DNA of 64,000 bases from assembly GCA_964525555.1 (NCBI GenBank), contig CAZGHN010000012.1, forward strand, positions 16,413-80,412. Direction: 5' to 3'. A model generated the notes under the pieces. That model was not told the origin of the DNA and did no database searches. It worked only from the letters and a program-made list of their open reading frames with translations. The position numbers and the translations under genes were made by a program. Within the stretch, counting starts at the first letter, position 1. Every line of letters begins with the position of its first letter. This stretch comes from JAFGHJ01 sp964525555. Lineage in GTDB: Bacteria; Hydrothermota; UBA3072. Positions 25,991 through 35,291 of this stretch are shown here, in pieces.

Positions 25991-25992
25991 TA

Positions 25993-26946
25993 TTACTTTA
26001 TATATATACCCATTTGGGAGAATTTTTCAATTCTTTTGTTTATGAGACTATCTTCTGGCGTATCTTTTAATTCATCATAACTTGCAAGAATAATTTCTCC
26101 TACCATCTGTGCTGCCCTTTCGGGATCACTATGGGCACCTCCTTCTGGTTCGCTTATAATTCCATCAATAATGTTAAATTGCTTTAGATCTTCAGCCGTA
26201 ATCTTTAAATATTCTGCAGCTTCTTTTTTATATTTCTGATCCCGGAAAATTATTGAAGCGCATCCCTCGGGTGAAATTACAGAATAAATGGAAAACTCTT
26301 GCATATATATCTTATCACCTATACCGATAGCCAGGGCTCCACCACTGCCTCCCTCTCCAGTAATTATCACAATTATAGGCACGGGAATAACTGCAATTTC
26401 TTTAATATTTTCTGCAATCGCTAAAGCTTGGCCTCTTTCTTCTGCTCCTATTCCCGGGTAAGCACCGGCAGTATCTATAAAACATACTATCGGTAAATTA
26501 AATTTACCAGCCAATTTCATTATTCTTAAAGCTTTTCTATATCCTTCTGGATGTGCGCTGCCAAAATTCCTTTTGATTTTTTCGGCAGTTTTCCTTCCTT
26601 TCTCGTGACCAACAACCACAAAAGATATACCTTTCATTTTTCCTATACCGCTTACTATAGCTGCATCATCTGAAAATCTTCTATCGCCGTGGAGTTCAAA
26701 CCAATCAGTAAATAAAAACTTCACATAGTCATTGGTATAAGGCCTATTAGGATGTCGTGCCATTTCCACTCTTTGCCATGGAGTTAGAGAAGAAAATATT
26801 TCCCTTTTAACTTTAACGAGTTTTGCATTTAATCTATTTAATTCAAGCTCATATTCCCCGCTCAAATTTCCATTTAGCGATTTTAACTCATCGATTTTTT
26901 CCTGAAGCTCAATTATTGGTTTTTCGAAATCTAAATATTTAGTCAT
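25993..26946 (-). CDS. accA: Acetyl-CoA carboxylase carboxyltransferase subunit alpha
   Basis: AccA carries out, with AccD, transfer of carboxyl from biotin to acetyl-CoA, the first step of fatty acid synthesis. The N-terminal coiled segment (IIELQEKIDELKSLNGNL) and the crotonase core (FIDTAGAYPGIGAEERGQ, GEGGSGGALAIG, YSVISPEGCASI) are characteristic. At 317 residues it matches the E. coli length. No accD, accB or accC is in the window, so the subunits are encoded elsewhere. One-base overlap with the upstream barrel gene. Confidence 0.96.
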   Translation of the reverse strand: MTKYLDFEKPIIELQEKIDELKSLNGNLSGEYELELNRLNAKLVKVKREIFSSLTPWQRVEMARHPNRPYTNDYVKFLFTDWFELHGDRRFSDDAAIVSGIGKMKGISFVVVGHEKGRKTAEKIKRNFGSAHPEGYRKALRIMKLAGKFNLPIVCFIDTAGAYPGIGAEERGQALAIAENIKEIAVIPVPIIVIITGEGGSGGALAIGIGDKIYMQEFSIYSVISPEGCASIIFRDQKYKKEAAEYLKITAEDLKQFNIIDGIISEPEGGAHSDPERAAQMVGEIILASYDELKDTPEDSLINKRIEKFSQMGIYIK

Positions 26947-27860
26947 TATAATCCTACGGAAATTGTAAAAAGATGAGAACCTTCTATAATTTCAATATTT
27001 GTAGGAGCATATGAATAATCAAAACTTAAATTATCTCTTCGCAAACCCCAACCGAAAGAGTATTTCTCTAAAGGATTATGAACCTTTCTTCCTGCTCTAA
27101 TAGAAAAGTATTCGTTTATTCTGTACTCTCCTCCCACAGTATATTGAAGCTTTGTATTCAATGGTTTATTAATTGAAATACCGAGAAATACTGGCTGAAA
27201 ATTTCCTTTAAGTCCAATATGCCAGGTTAGAGGTAAACGCATTTCTCCGTCAAGGAATTTAGGTCCTAAATGCATAAAGGACAAGTCAAATCTAAAATCT
27301 TTATTTTTAAAAATGAAAGAACGACTCAAACCTAAATCAAATGAATATGTAGAGTAAGAAACCTCAAAAATTCTTGCTCTTAGTGTCCTTAACGTACCAC
27401 CAAAGCTCAAATTATTAAAACTTTTTGCATATGTTATTCCCAAAATGATATTATCTGCGGAATAATTACCTACGGGATTACCCGGAGAATTATATCTTAA
27501 TTCCATATCTCCTGCAAAAAATCCCAAAAAAGTAATACCATATGCACTGCTACCGTGTTTCGCTGTTAAGCTCACAAAATTTCCACTCATGCCCAAATCA
27601 ATTTTTTTATAAGTACAAGCTATGTTAACCTTCCTATTTAAATCTTCAGAAGAATAAAAAATCTCAGACGGATTGGTAAGTAAAGAATGAGGTCCTCCAT
27701 CCCAGTCGTTACCTGCCGTACCATTTGTCTTTGCGTGCATATCTAACTGAAGGAATTCAAAATCAGTAGGCCCTCCGGTATTATTCAGACTTTTCCAGAA
27801 ATCCGATATATCGTCCCTAAGATCCCCTAAAGAATATGATAAGAATATTAATAACAACAT
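26946..27860 (-). CDS. PorQ-like outer-membrane barrel protein
   Basis: After a signal-like start, the sequence SFEFLQLDMHAKTNG-type region and NPSEIFYSSED resemble the PorQ family, whose members are T9SS-associated outer-membrane barrels. The rest is strands with aromatic girdles and conserved YTVGGEYRINEYFSIRAG and YSFGWGLRRDNLSFDYSY near the C-terminus, ending HLFTISVGL with a terminal hydrophobic strand. First gene of an operon with accA, DUF4388, the EF-G-like gene and another barrel. Assignment to PorQ is by pattern, so function is tentative. Confidence 0.68.
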   Translation of the reverse strand: MLLLIFLSYSLGDLRDDISDFWKSLNNTGGPTDFEFLQLDMHAKTNGTAGNDWDGGPHSLLTNPSEIFYSSEDLNRKVNIACTYKKIDLGMSGNFVSLTAKHGSSAYGITFLGFFAGDMELRYNSPGNPVGNYSADNIILGITYAKSFNNLSFGGTLRTLRARIFEVSYSTYSFDLGLSRSFIFKNKDFRFDLSFMHLGPKFLDGEMRLPLTWHIGLKGNFQPVFLGISINKPLNTKLQYTVGGEYRINEYFSIRAGRKVHNPLEKYSFGWGLRRDNLSFDYSYAPTNIEIIEGSHLFTISVGL

Positions 27861-27878
27861 CTTTATTCCTAATATGTG

Positions 27879-27906
27879 AGATTAACAAAGTTTAGGTTAT
27901 TGTCAA
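27879..27906 (-). promoter_or_regulatory. Promoter of the PorQ-like/accA operon
   Basis: Minus strand: TTGACA (27901-27906), 16-base spacer, TAATCT (27879-27884), 18 bases before the ATG, which has only a weak AGGAA ribosome site. Confidence 0.6.
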
Positions 27907-27994
27907 GTAAGAAAATCATATTAACCCTTCTGTAAGACAATTAACATTCAAATTTTTGTAAATATGCTTATTCATGTTATATAACTAACTCCAC

Positions 27995-28930
27995 TTATGC
28001 CAATCTATTAGTTATTACTTGGTTTGAATCTATTTTTAATTTCTTTGTTTCTAAATTCATTTTCTTTAATATTAAGTCTCTTGTAATATGACGATTTGAA
28101 GTCCATTTTGGTTCTATTAGTCTTTCTCCTTTTGCAAATCCGGAAAAACGGTGTATAACGATCTTTCCGGAAAGATTTTTGATAAATTCTTTTGCAACCT
28201 CAGCATAATCTTCGCACTTTTTGAAAACTTTAATATTACCATTACGAAAATCTTCCGAAAAAGGCGTATTTTCTACAATATAAAGATGGTGAAGTTTTAC
28301 CCCGTCTATCCCCCACTCGGAAATAATTCTTGCTGTATTAACCATATCTTCTATGGATTCTTTAGGTAACCCCAAAATAATATGAGCAACAACCTCGATT
28401 TTTTTTGTTTTTTTAAGCATGCGTACAGCCCTTTCGCTATCTTCAACTGTATGTTTCCTTCCCAAAATATCTAAAGAAACCTGGTGGGCTGATTGAATTC
28501 CTAACTCAACAATTGTATAATTTTTATCCGCTATCTCATTTAAAAGCCTTACATTTTCATCATTTATGCAATCTGGCCTCGTAGAAACAGAAAGACCAAC
28601 AACATTAGGATAGCAAAGTGCTTTCATATATTTTTCTCGTAAAATATCTACAGGTGCATACGTACCTGTATAAGATTGAAAGTAAGCTATATAACTATTT
28701 ATTCCCTTTTTCCTCAATCTGGATATACCTTCTTTGATTTGTGAATCAATACTATCTTGAGACTTACAAAATTTTGTTCTTGAACCTTCTTCGTCACAAA
28801 AATAGCAACCTCCCCTACCTTTAGTACCATCTCTTGTTGGACAAGTAAATCCCCCATCAATACTAATTCTATAGACTTTTTCTCCAAATTTTTCTTTCCA
28901 GTACTGTCCGACTGTACAGATGTTAAGCAT
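27995..28930 (-). CDS. TIGR01212-family radical SAM protein (YhcC-like)
   Basis: The radical SAM cluster is formed by C30, C42 and C45 in an unusual CX11CX2C spacing (FTCPTRDGTKGRGGCYFC), the hallmark of the YhcC/TIGR01212 group, related to the Elp3 branch. The core continues with YFQSYTGTYAP and GLSVSTRPDCI, and a barrel to about residue 270. The substrate is not established for the family. It is last in the tig-clpPX-trk-two-component unit, 2 bases after the response regulator gene. Confidence 0.88.
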   Translation of the reverse strand: MLNICTVGQYWKEKFGEKVYRISIDGGFTCPTRDGTKGRGGCYFCDEEGSRTKFCKSQDSIDSQIKEGISRLRKKGINSYIAYFQSYTGTYAPVDILREKYMKALCYPNVVGLSVSTRPDCINDENVRLLNEIADKNYTIVELGIQSAHQVSLDILGRKHTVEDSERAVRMLKKTKKIEVVAHIILGLPKESIEDMVNTARIISEWGIDGVKLHHLYIVENTPFSEDFRNGNIKVFKKCEDYAEVAKEFIKNLSGKIVIHRFSGFAKGERLIEPKWTSNRHITRDLILKKMNLETKKLKIDSNQVITNRLA

Positions 28931-28932
28931 TA

Positions 28933-30351
28933 TTAAGATTTAAGAACTTCTTTTAAAGTATTTACTACTCCCGGATCGTATATGGATCCAGCTTTTGCCT
29001 CTAATTCCTTTATAATTTCGGCTTTACCACTACCTTTTGCTTGAAGTTCATCAACTTCATTGGACACACGAATAATCCTAGAACCAATAGGAATGCCTTC
29101 TCCCTTTTGTCCATTAGGTTTTCCTGATCCATCAAAATTTTCATAAAGATGTTCCAGGATATCCCTGCTTTTGCTCAAAAACTTCAAAGGGCTTATTATT
29201 TTTGCACTTAATAACTCAGAACTTATTTCTTCTTCCTTTCCTAATTTTCCTAAATCATGAAGAAGTGCGGCAAATCTAATGTTATTCAAATCTCCCTTGT
29301 TAACATCTAATTTATTTGCGATTTCCGTGGAAAGCTTACTCACTCTTTCGCTGTGTTCTTTAATTTCAGGATTTATAGATTCTTCAACTTTAATGAAAGA
29401 AAGTACAGCTTCAATATAGCTTGCTTTTAAAGTATCGTTCAACATTCCGGTAAATAAACAAATTGAAAGATTGCTGGTTACGGTTTGAATAAGGTCTGGA
29501 GATATTGTTTTATCAGATTTTTTTATTGCTAATACACCTAAAGTATCACCGCTATAGTTTAACGGAGAACATATATATTCATCTGTTTCCCATGGTCCTT
29601 TGTTATTTACAAGTCCGAAAGGCTCTTTCCCGGGTTTTATTTCTTCTCCGATAGACAAATCAACATCGCCTTCTATCGACTGAACAGTGAACTTACCAGC
29701 TTTGGCTTCTTTCAGTATCAATATTACTCCAACAGAACTGGTTAGCTTTGATGTGGCTTCAGGAATTTTTTCGATTAACCCGGCAAGATCGTTACAATTT
29801 AAGAGAGACTGAGAAAATTGATTTAACGCTGATAATTCCTTAACTTTGCTGCGTAGCTTTTGATCAACTTGTGATTTAGCTTCCTGAAGCTCAGTATTCG
29901 CTTCTTCCAATGCCATATTCGCATCTGATATCTCCATCAATAACTTCTTTTTTTCCATAAGTAGATATCTTCTATCAAGGGCATTTTTTATAAGGTTCTG
30001 CAACTGGTTTCTTGACGGTAAAGGTTTCTGTATATAATCGTAAGCTTCTTCTCTTACCGATTGAATTGCTGTTTCAATAGAAGCATGTGCGGTCATCATT
30101 ATTACTTGAACTTCCTTATCAAATTCTTTTAAGGCAGTCAATACTTCAGTCCCAGGTTTATCAGGAAGTCTCAGATCAAGAAGTGCGACATCCGGCTTAA
30201 AATCCATAGCAATCCTTATACCATCAGCAGCATTATATGCTTTTCGAATTTCGTATGTATCTCCATCTTCAGTATTCAATTCGGAAAGTATAGCTTCTAT
30301 AACTTCTACTAGATTTTTCTCGTCATCGACTATCAATATCTTACCGCCCAT
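28933..30351 (-). CDS. Response regulator with GAF and degenerate HD-GYP domains
   Basis: A receiver domain (1-125) has D9/D10, phosphoacceptor D59 in ALLDLRLPD and lysine in YIQKPLP. A coiled coil (about 130-180) and a GAF-like domain (about 185-315) follow, then an HD domain with intact HDLGKLG near 364. The signature HHExxDGxGYP is altered to LYENFDGSGKP: both histidines are gone and Tyr is Lys. HD-GYP proteins hydrolyse cyclic di-GMP, but loss of metal-ligand histidines suggests changed metal content or loss of activity. It follows a soluble histidine kinase, overlapping by 11 bases. Confidence 0.88.
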   Translation of the reverse strand: MGGKILIVDDEKNLVEVIEAILSELNTEDGDTYEIRKAYNAADGIRIAMDFKPDVALLDLRLPDKPGTEVLTALKEFDKEVQVIMMTAHASIETAIQSVREEAYDYIQKPLPSRNQLQNLIKNALDRRYLLMEKKKLLMEISDANMALEEANTELQEAKSQVDQKLRSKVKELSALNQFSQSLLNCNDLAGLIEKIPEATSKLTSSVGVILILKEAKAGKFTVQSIEGDVDLSIGEEIKPGKEPFGLVNNKGPWETDEYICSPLNYSGDTLGVLAIKKSDKTISPDLIQTVTSNLSICLFTGMLNDTLKASYIEAVLSFIKVEESINPEIKEHSERVSKLSTEIANKLDVNKGDLNNIRFAALLHDLGKLGKEEEISSELLSAKIISPLKFLSKSRDILEHLYENFDGSGKPNGQKGEGIPIGSRIIRVSNEVDELQAKGSGKAEIIKELEAKAGSIYDPGVVNTLKEVLKS

Positions 30352-31360
30352 TTTCTTTTCCCTTTGGTAAAGTTATGGTGAAACAAGCGCCTTTTCCCTC
30401 ATTAGTGGCTTTAATAGTGCCGTGATGATTTTGCACTATACGATTGACTATTGACAGTCCTAAACCGGTACCTTTACTTTTAGTAGTATAAAATGGAATA
30501 AATAGTTTAGAAATAATATCTTCCGGTATACCGCCTCCATCATCTTTCACTTGTATTATCATATTCTTCTTACCTCTTCGGATATTAAATTCAATATGCC
30601 CATTTTCTCCTATTGCTTCCATAGCATTCAAAAATAAATTATTTAAAACTGTTATAATTTTGTCTCTATCTAGATAACATACAAGATTGCCTTTCAAGTT
30701 ATTTTTCACATGTATATTTTTTTCTGCTATTTCCTGACTAAACATTAATAGTATTTCACCAATTAACCCTTTTAAATTAACTTTGCTTTTCATTAAATCT
30801 TTATCCGACGCATACAGGGTCATATCATTCACAATTCTCTCAAGCCTTGTAATCTCATGCAGAACAATTGACTGAAATTTTAAATCATTACTGGCTTTTC
30901 TTTGATCAAAGGATAAAGACTCTATTCCCGCTTTAATAGAAGCCAGTGGATTCCTTATTTCATGGGCTAAACCGGCAACCATCTCTCCTAATGCTGCAAG
31001 TCGGTCTTTTCTTCTGAGTTCTTCTTCCATTTCTCGTATTTCTGTAATATCTCTTAAAATTATTGAAGACCCTACAACCTTACTATTCTTATCAAAAACT
31101 GGTGAGGCGCTAAAACCTATTAACGAATTCTCCATTTCAATAACACTTCTTTCTACACTTTCACCACTAAGAACTTTGTTAAATACATCTTCTTCTGCGT
31201 TCTTTAAAACAATCTCTATGTCCTTGGATTCTATATTCTTACCTAGAAGTTTCTTTGCTTCTGGATTTGCCTCAATAATCATTTTATCTTTATCGATCAG
31301 AATTAATCCCGTCGGCAAAGACTCAAGAAGTTTTGTTATATTAAAATCTTTAATCTTCAT
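30341..31360 (-). CDS. Soluble PAS histidine kinase (NtrB-like)
   Basis: A PAS domain (about 1-110, LLESLPTGLILIDKDKMII) precedes the HisKA region with phosphorylatable His133 in GLAHEIRNPLASI and an HATPase domain with the N box, DDGGGIP and GTGLGLSIV. There is no membrane segment, so it senses a cytoplasmic signal, as NtrB-type kinases do. I start at ATG 31360, which lies within the last codons of trkA; the longer frame to 31417 would sit inside trkA without support. Paired with the downstream response regulator; the proximity to a potassium uptake system hints at ionic or energy state as signal. Confidence 0.88.
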   Translation of the reverse strand: MKIKDFNITKLLESLPTGLILIDKDKMIIEANPEAKKLLGKNIESKDIEIVLKNAEEDVFNKVLSGESVERSVIEMENSLIGFSASPVFDKNSKVVGSSIILRDITEIREMEEELRRKDRLAALGEMVAGLAHEIRNPLASIKAGIESLSFDQRKASNDLKFQSIVLHEITRLERIVNDMTLYASDKDLMKSKVNLKGLIGEILLMFSQEIAEKNIHVKNNLKGNLVCYLDRDKIITVLNNLFLNAMEAIGENGHIEFNIRRGKKNMIIQVKDDGGGIPEDIISKLFIPFYTTKSKGTGLGLSIVNRIVQNHHGTIKATNEGKGACFTITLPKGKENGR

Positions 31361-32078
31361 CCTGTCCGTTTGTGGTACGCTGCATTTTTTTAAATTTTTC
31401 AAGTGATTTGTGGTCACCTATAACAAGTAAAGTATCTCCTTCCTCTATCTTTTTATCAGAGGAAGGTACTACAATTAAATCCTCAACAACTTCATCGGCA
31501 TTTTTTCTATTTGATTTTCTCTTTATGGCAATCAAATTTAATCCATATTTATTTCTAAGAGACAGTTCTTTAGGTGTTTTTCCTATAAAAGGATCAGGTG
31601 TTCCTGATTCCATAATTCCTACAGTATCGTTTAATTGAAGATAATTTATTATTGAAGGGTTAACAAGTTGATCCACAAGTTTCTTTGCCATTTCTTCTTC
31701 CGGATAAATAATCCTATCGGCTCCTATTTTCTCAAGGATTTCACCCTGTGATGGTGAAGAAGCTTTAGTTACAATCCATCCTATTCCAAGCTCTTTTAAA
31801 TGTAACGTTATCAAAAAGGAAGCTTCAAGATCCTCTCCAATGGAAACAATAGCGGCATCAGCAGAAGAAACTCCAGCCTCTTCTAGTGGTTTCTTATCTC
31901 TTCCGTCAGCTATAATAACATCTATAGCAAACTCCGAAGCCAATTCTACTTTTTTTTCATCTTTATCTATAGCTGTAACCTGACAACCTCTCTTTAGAAG
32001 TTCTGAGGCTACCGTTAAACCAAAAGTACCTAAACCAACGACTACAAAATATTGTCTTTTTTCAGTTTTTCCGATCAT
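31350..32078 (-). CDS. trkA: Potassium uptake regulatory subunit TrkA/KtrA
   Basis: Single-unit KtrA-like RCK protein: the nucleotide-binding RCK_N domain (about 8-140) has VVGLGTFG and the acidic AIDKDEKK for NAD/ATP binding, and an RCK_C domain fills residues 150-235. At 242 residues it is half the size of E. coli TrkA. It gates the membrane subunit encoded immediately upstream, with a 4-base overlap (ATGA). The 3' end overlaps the histidine kinase start by 11 bases. Confidence 0.92.
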   Translation of the reverse strand: MIGKTEKRQYFVVVGLGTFGLTVASELLKRGCQVTAIDKDEKKVELASEFAIDVIIADGRDKKPLEEAGVSSADAAIVSIGEDLEASFLITLHLKELGIGWIVTKASSPSQGEILEKIGADRIIYPEEEMAKKLVDQLVNPSIINYLQLNDTVGIMESGTPDPFIGKTPKELSLRNKYGLNLIAIKRKSNRKNADEVVEDLIVVPSSDKKIEEGDTLLVIGDHKSLEKFKKMQRTTNGQDED

Positions 32079-33418
32079 CCTATCTGTACCTTTGCGAGAG
32101 GATATTGAAAACTTTCACTCTTTTTCTTTAAAACCGTAGCAACCAAAGTGAGAGGTCCAACTCTTCCCGCCAACATTGTTATTATTATTAGTAGTTTTCC
32201 CAGAGAAGTAAAATCATGCGAAAGTGATAGTGTAGGACGTACAACGGAACCCGTGGACAGGCCCACGGTTCCAAATGCAGAAACTTCTTCGAATATTATC
32301 GGCAATAAACCTATTTTTTTTATTATTTCTCTTTCTGAAAAACTTAAAATACCTATCATTATTACTATTAATATTAATGAAATAAGAAAAAGTGTCAATG
32401 CTTTGTCCACCTGTTCCTCTGGGATACGACGTTTTTCAATATTTACCGATTTTACGCCTTTTAATCTTGAAGTAAAGAAATTTGAAATTATTACGAATGT
32501 AGTTGTTTTTATTCCGCCGCCAGTACCTCCCGGTGAAGCTCCTATAAACATTAGTAAAATTATTATTAAAATTGTTGTGGGAAGTAAACCTCCAATATTT
32601 ATCAGCGAAAAACCTGCTGTCCTCGGAGTAGCTGCAGTAAAGAAAGAGATTATAAGCTTGGAACCTATTTTATAATCTGCAAGTATATTTCCATTTTCAA
32701 GAATATATATAAAAGTAGTCCCTAAAACAATTAATATTAAAGTAGAATAAATAACAATTCTGGAATGTTCTGTAAGATATCTTTTTTCTCCTTTCAAGCG
32801 TTCTATTATATCGACAACAACGATAAAGCCTAGTCCTCCGGTAATAAAAAGAAAAGCAGCTGTTAAGCTAACAACAGGATTGTCCCCGAATTGTCCCAAA
32901 TTGTCGGAAAAAGAGCTAAAACCAGCATTGCAGAAAGCGCTAACGGAATGAAAAATAGCGTGAACTATTGTTTCATTGGTACTAAAAATATCTTTAAAGC
33001 CTAAGAAAAATAAGATAAAACCCAACATCTCGAAAATAAATGTAGTCAAAACTACCAATCTTAGAAACATCAGCGTATTATCCCTGCTAAAAAGACCAAA
33101 TTCTTGTTGAACTATAATGCTTTGTCTTTTGTCAGGCTTAATTGCAAATAAAGTCATAAATAAACTCGCTACTGCCATATAACCCAAACCACCAATTTGT
33201 ATTAAAAACAGTATAATAGATTTACCTGCAAAAGTAAAATCTAGCGCAGTATCTTTAACAATCAAACCAGTAACACATACCGCCGACGTTGAAGTAAATA
33301 TAGAATCAATAATAGATATACCTTTATTTGCTACAGGTAGTTGCAATAGGCATGCACCTAATAGAATTATTGATATGTAAACAACAGATATAGATCTAAA
33401 AGGGGACCATCTAATCAT
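32075..33418 (-). CDS. trkH: Potassium uptake membrane subunit TrkH/KtrB
   Basis: Polytopic membrane protein with about 8-10 helices. Four P-loop-like selectivity stretches are visible, including STSAVCVTGL, SVSAFCNAGFS, GASPGGTGGGIKT and the FGTVGLSTG region, the TrkH/KtrB/HKT pattern for K+ translocation. At 447 residues it is KtrB-sized. Translated from ATG 33418, 40 bases downstream of clpX. Together with TrkA it forms an NAD/ATP-gated K+ uptake system. Confidence 0.94.
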   Translation of the reverse strand: MIRWSPFRSISVVYISIILLGACLLQLPVANKGISIIDSIFTSTSAVCVTGLIVKDTALDFTFAGKSIILFLIQIGGLGYMAVASLFMTLFAIKPDKRQSIIVQQEFGLFSRDNTLMFLRLVVLTTFIFEMLGFILFFLGFKDIFSTNETIVHAIFHSVSAFCNAGFSSFSDNLGQFGDNPVVSLTAAFLFITGGLGFIVVVDIIERLKGEKRYLTEHSRIVIYSTLILIVLGTTFIYILENGNILADYKIGSKLIISFFTAATPRTAGFSLINIGGLLPTTILIIILLMFIGASPGGTGGGIKTTTFVIISNFFTSRLKGVKSVNIEKRRIPEEQVDKALTLFLISLILIVIMIGILSFSEREIIKKIGLLPIIFEEVSAFGTVGLSTGSVVRPTLSLSHDFTSLGKLLIIITMLAGRVGPLTLVATVLKKKSESFQYPLAKVQIG

Positions 33419-33457
33419 TCTAAAATATAATTTACCTTTTAAGTTAATTATCCTACC

Positions 33458-34693
33458 TCATTGAGCTTTTTTCTTTTTACGTATTATTTGAGGAGGAGTG
33501 CGTTTCGTAATGGTTGTTTTTGTAATTCGACACTCTTCTATATTTCTCATTTGAGGTAAGTTAAACATTAAATCAAGCATTAATTCTTCGATTACACCTC
33601 TCAATGCTCTAGCTCCTGTTTTCATTTTTGAAGCTCTTCTGGAAATTTCATATAAAGCCGGTCGAGTAAAAGTTAATTTAATACCATCCCAATCCAAAAG
33701 TTGCTTATACTGTTTAACGAGAGCATTATTTGGTTTACATAAAATGTCAGTAAGATCAGAAATTGATAATTTATTAAGAACAGAAATAACAGGAAATCTT
33801 CCTACAAGTTCAGGTATTAATCCATAATGCATAAGGTCGTGTGGCTCTATATGATCAAATAAATCTTCCGAATCGTTAGATTTACCTTTTTTATTTGAAG
33901 CATTAAAACCAAGTGGATTAGAATGTAATCTATTTTCTATTATATTATGGAGACCATCAAAAGTTCCTCCTGCAATAAAAAGAATATTTTTAGTATTCAG
34001 ACTGATAAATTCCTGTTCAGGGTGTTTTCTACCTCCCTGAGGAGGAACATTAACTATAGATCCCTCTATTATTTTTAGTAAAGCTTGTTGTACTCCCTCA
34101 CCGGAAACATCTCTTGTGATTGAGGGATTTTCAGATTTTCTTCCGATTTTATCCAATTCATCTATGTATACTATACCTTTATCCGCCAATTCTAAATCAT
34201 AATCTGCAGCTTGAAGAAGGCGTACAAGAAGGTTTTCAACATCTTCACCAACATAACCAGCTTCAGTCAACGAAGTAGCATCTGAAAGAGCCAAAGGTAA
34301 ATCTAAAAACTTAGCAAGCGTCTGAACAAGAAGAGTTTTACCAACACCAGTAGGACCAATAAGTAATATATTTGATTTATCTATTTCAACATCTTTTGGC
34401 TGATATTTGATTTTTTTGTAATGATTATATACAGCAACAGAAAGCGTTTTTTTTGCTTTTTCTTGTCCTATAACATACCCATCAAGATGTTCTTTTATTT
34501 CAACCGGTGTAGGAATATCAAAATCAAATTGCTTTGGATTATTGACTACCTCTTCTTCCAAGAAATCAGCAAAAAGTTCAATACAATCCTCACAAATGTA
34601 TGTGTTATCTTTCCCGGATATAAGTCTTGCGGTTTCAGAATAAGTCCGCCCACAAAAAGAACAGAAAGCGTCTTTAAGATTCTTTTTCATCAA
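33458..34693 (-). CDS. clpX: ATP-dependent Clp protease ATPase subunit ClpX
   Basis: The N-terminal zinc-binding domain has C11, C14, C34 and C37 (CSFCGRTYSE, CEDC). The AAA+ core shows Walker A GPTGVGKT, Walker B VYIDELDKIG, the pore loop region GYVGEDVE and sensor motifs. ClpX unfolds tagged proteins and feeds ClpP. At 411 residues it is typical. An extra internal stretch (SNKKGKSNDSEDLFDHIEP) carries variation normal for the family. Its start overlaps clpP by 20 bases; ATG 34693 or the next Met are equivalent. Confidence 0.97.
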   Translation of the reverse strand: MMKKNLKDAFCSFCGRTYSETARLISGKDNTYICEDCIELFADFLEEEVVNNPKQFDFDIPTPVEIKEHLDGYVIGQEKAKKTLSVAVYNHYKKIKYQPKDVEIDKSNILLIGPTGVGKTLLVQTLAKFLDLPLALSDATSLTEAGYVGEDVENLLVRLLQAADYDLELADKGIVYIDELDKIGRKSENPSITRDVSGEGVQQALLKIIEGSIVNVPPQGGRKHPEQEFISLNTKNILFIAGGTFDGLHNIIENRLHSNPLGFNASNKKGKSNDSEDLFDHIEPHDLMHYGLIPELVGRFPVISVLNKLSISDLTDILCKPNNALVKQYKQLLDWDGIKLTFTRPALYEISRRASKMKTGARALRGVIEELMLDLMFNLPQMRNIEECRITKTTITKRTPPQIIRKKKKAQ

Positions 34694-35291
34694 CTATTTC
34701 CCTTCTAGTTTTTATAACATCATCGATTAATCCATACTCACGAGCTTCCTGCGATGTCATCCAGAAATCTCTATCAGTGTCTGATTTTATTTTCTTCATA
34801 GGTTGATTCGTATGTTCCGAAAGAATTTTATGTAATCTTTCTCTAATTTTAATAATTTCATCGGCATGTATTTCTATATCAGATGCTACACCTCTAACAC
34901 CACCTGAAGGCTGGTGAAGAAGAATTCGTGAGTTAGGAAGGGCAAATCTTCTTCCTTTTGTGCCAGCTGTTAGAATTATTGCAGCAATAGAAGCAGAAAT
35001 ACCAACTGATATTGTAGATATGGGACAACTTACATACTGCATAGTATCATAAATGGCAAGACCATCAGATACACTTCCTCCAAGGCTGTTTATGTAAATT
35101 TGTATCTCCTTATCTGGTGCCTTAGCTTGAAGAAACAAAAGTTGAGCAATAACACTATTAGATGTAGCCTGATCTATTTCTGAACCAATAAATATTATTC
35201 TGTCTTTCAAAAGACGCGAGTAAATATCATAAGCCCTTTCACCATGGGCAGTTTTTTCAATAACATAGGGTATAGTTAACTGATTATGCAT
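34674..35291 (-). CDS. clpP: ATP-dependent Clp protease proteolytic subunit ClpP
   Basis: Serine protease forming the two-ring tetradecamer. The triad is visible as Ser101 in SVGISASIAA, His126 in LLHQPSGG and Asp175 in TDRDFW. I choose ATG 35291 (protein MHNQLTIPYVIEKT, 205 residues) because GGAGAGG lies 7 bases upstream; a longer frame from 35318 would begin inside tig. The start codon overlaps the tig stop region. The tig-clpP-clpX order is the classical bacterial arrangement. Confidence 0.96.
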   Translation of the reverse strand: MHNQLTIPYVIEKTAHGERAYDIYSRLLKDRIIFIGSEIDQATSNSVIAQLLFLQAKAPDKEIQIYINSLGGSVSDGLAIYDTMQYVSCPISTISVGISASIAAIILTAGTKGRRFALPNSRILLHQPSGGVRGVASDIEIHADEIIKIRERLHKILSEHTNQPMKKIKSDTDRDFWMTSQEAREYGLIDDVIKTRREIVDEKES

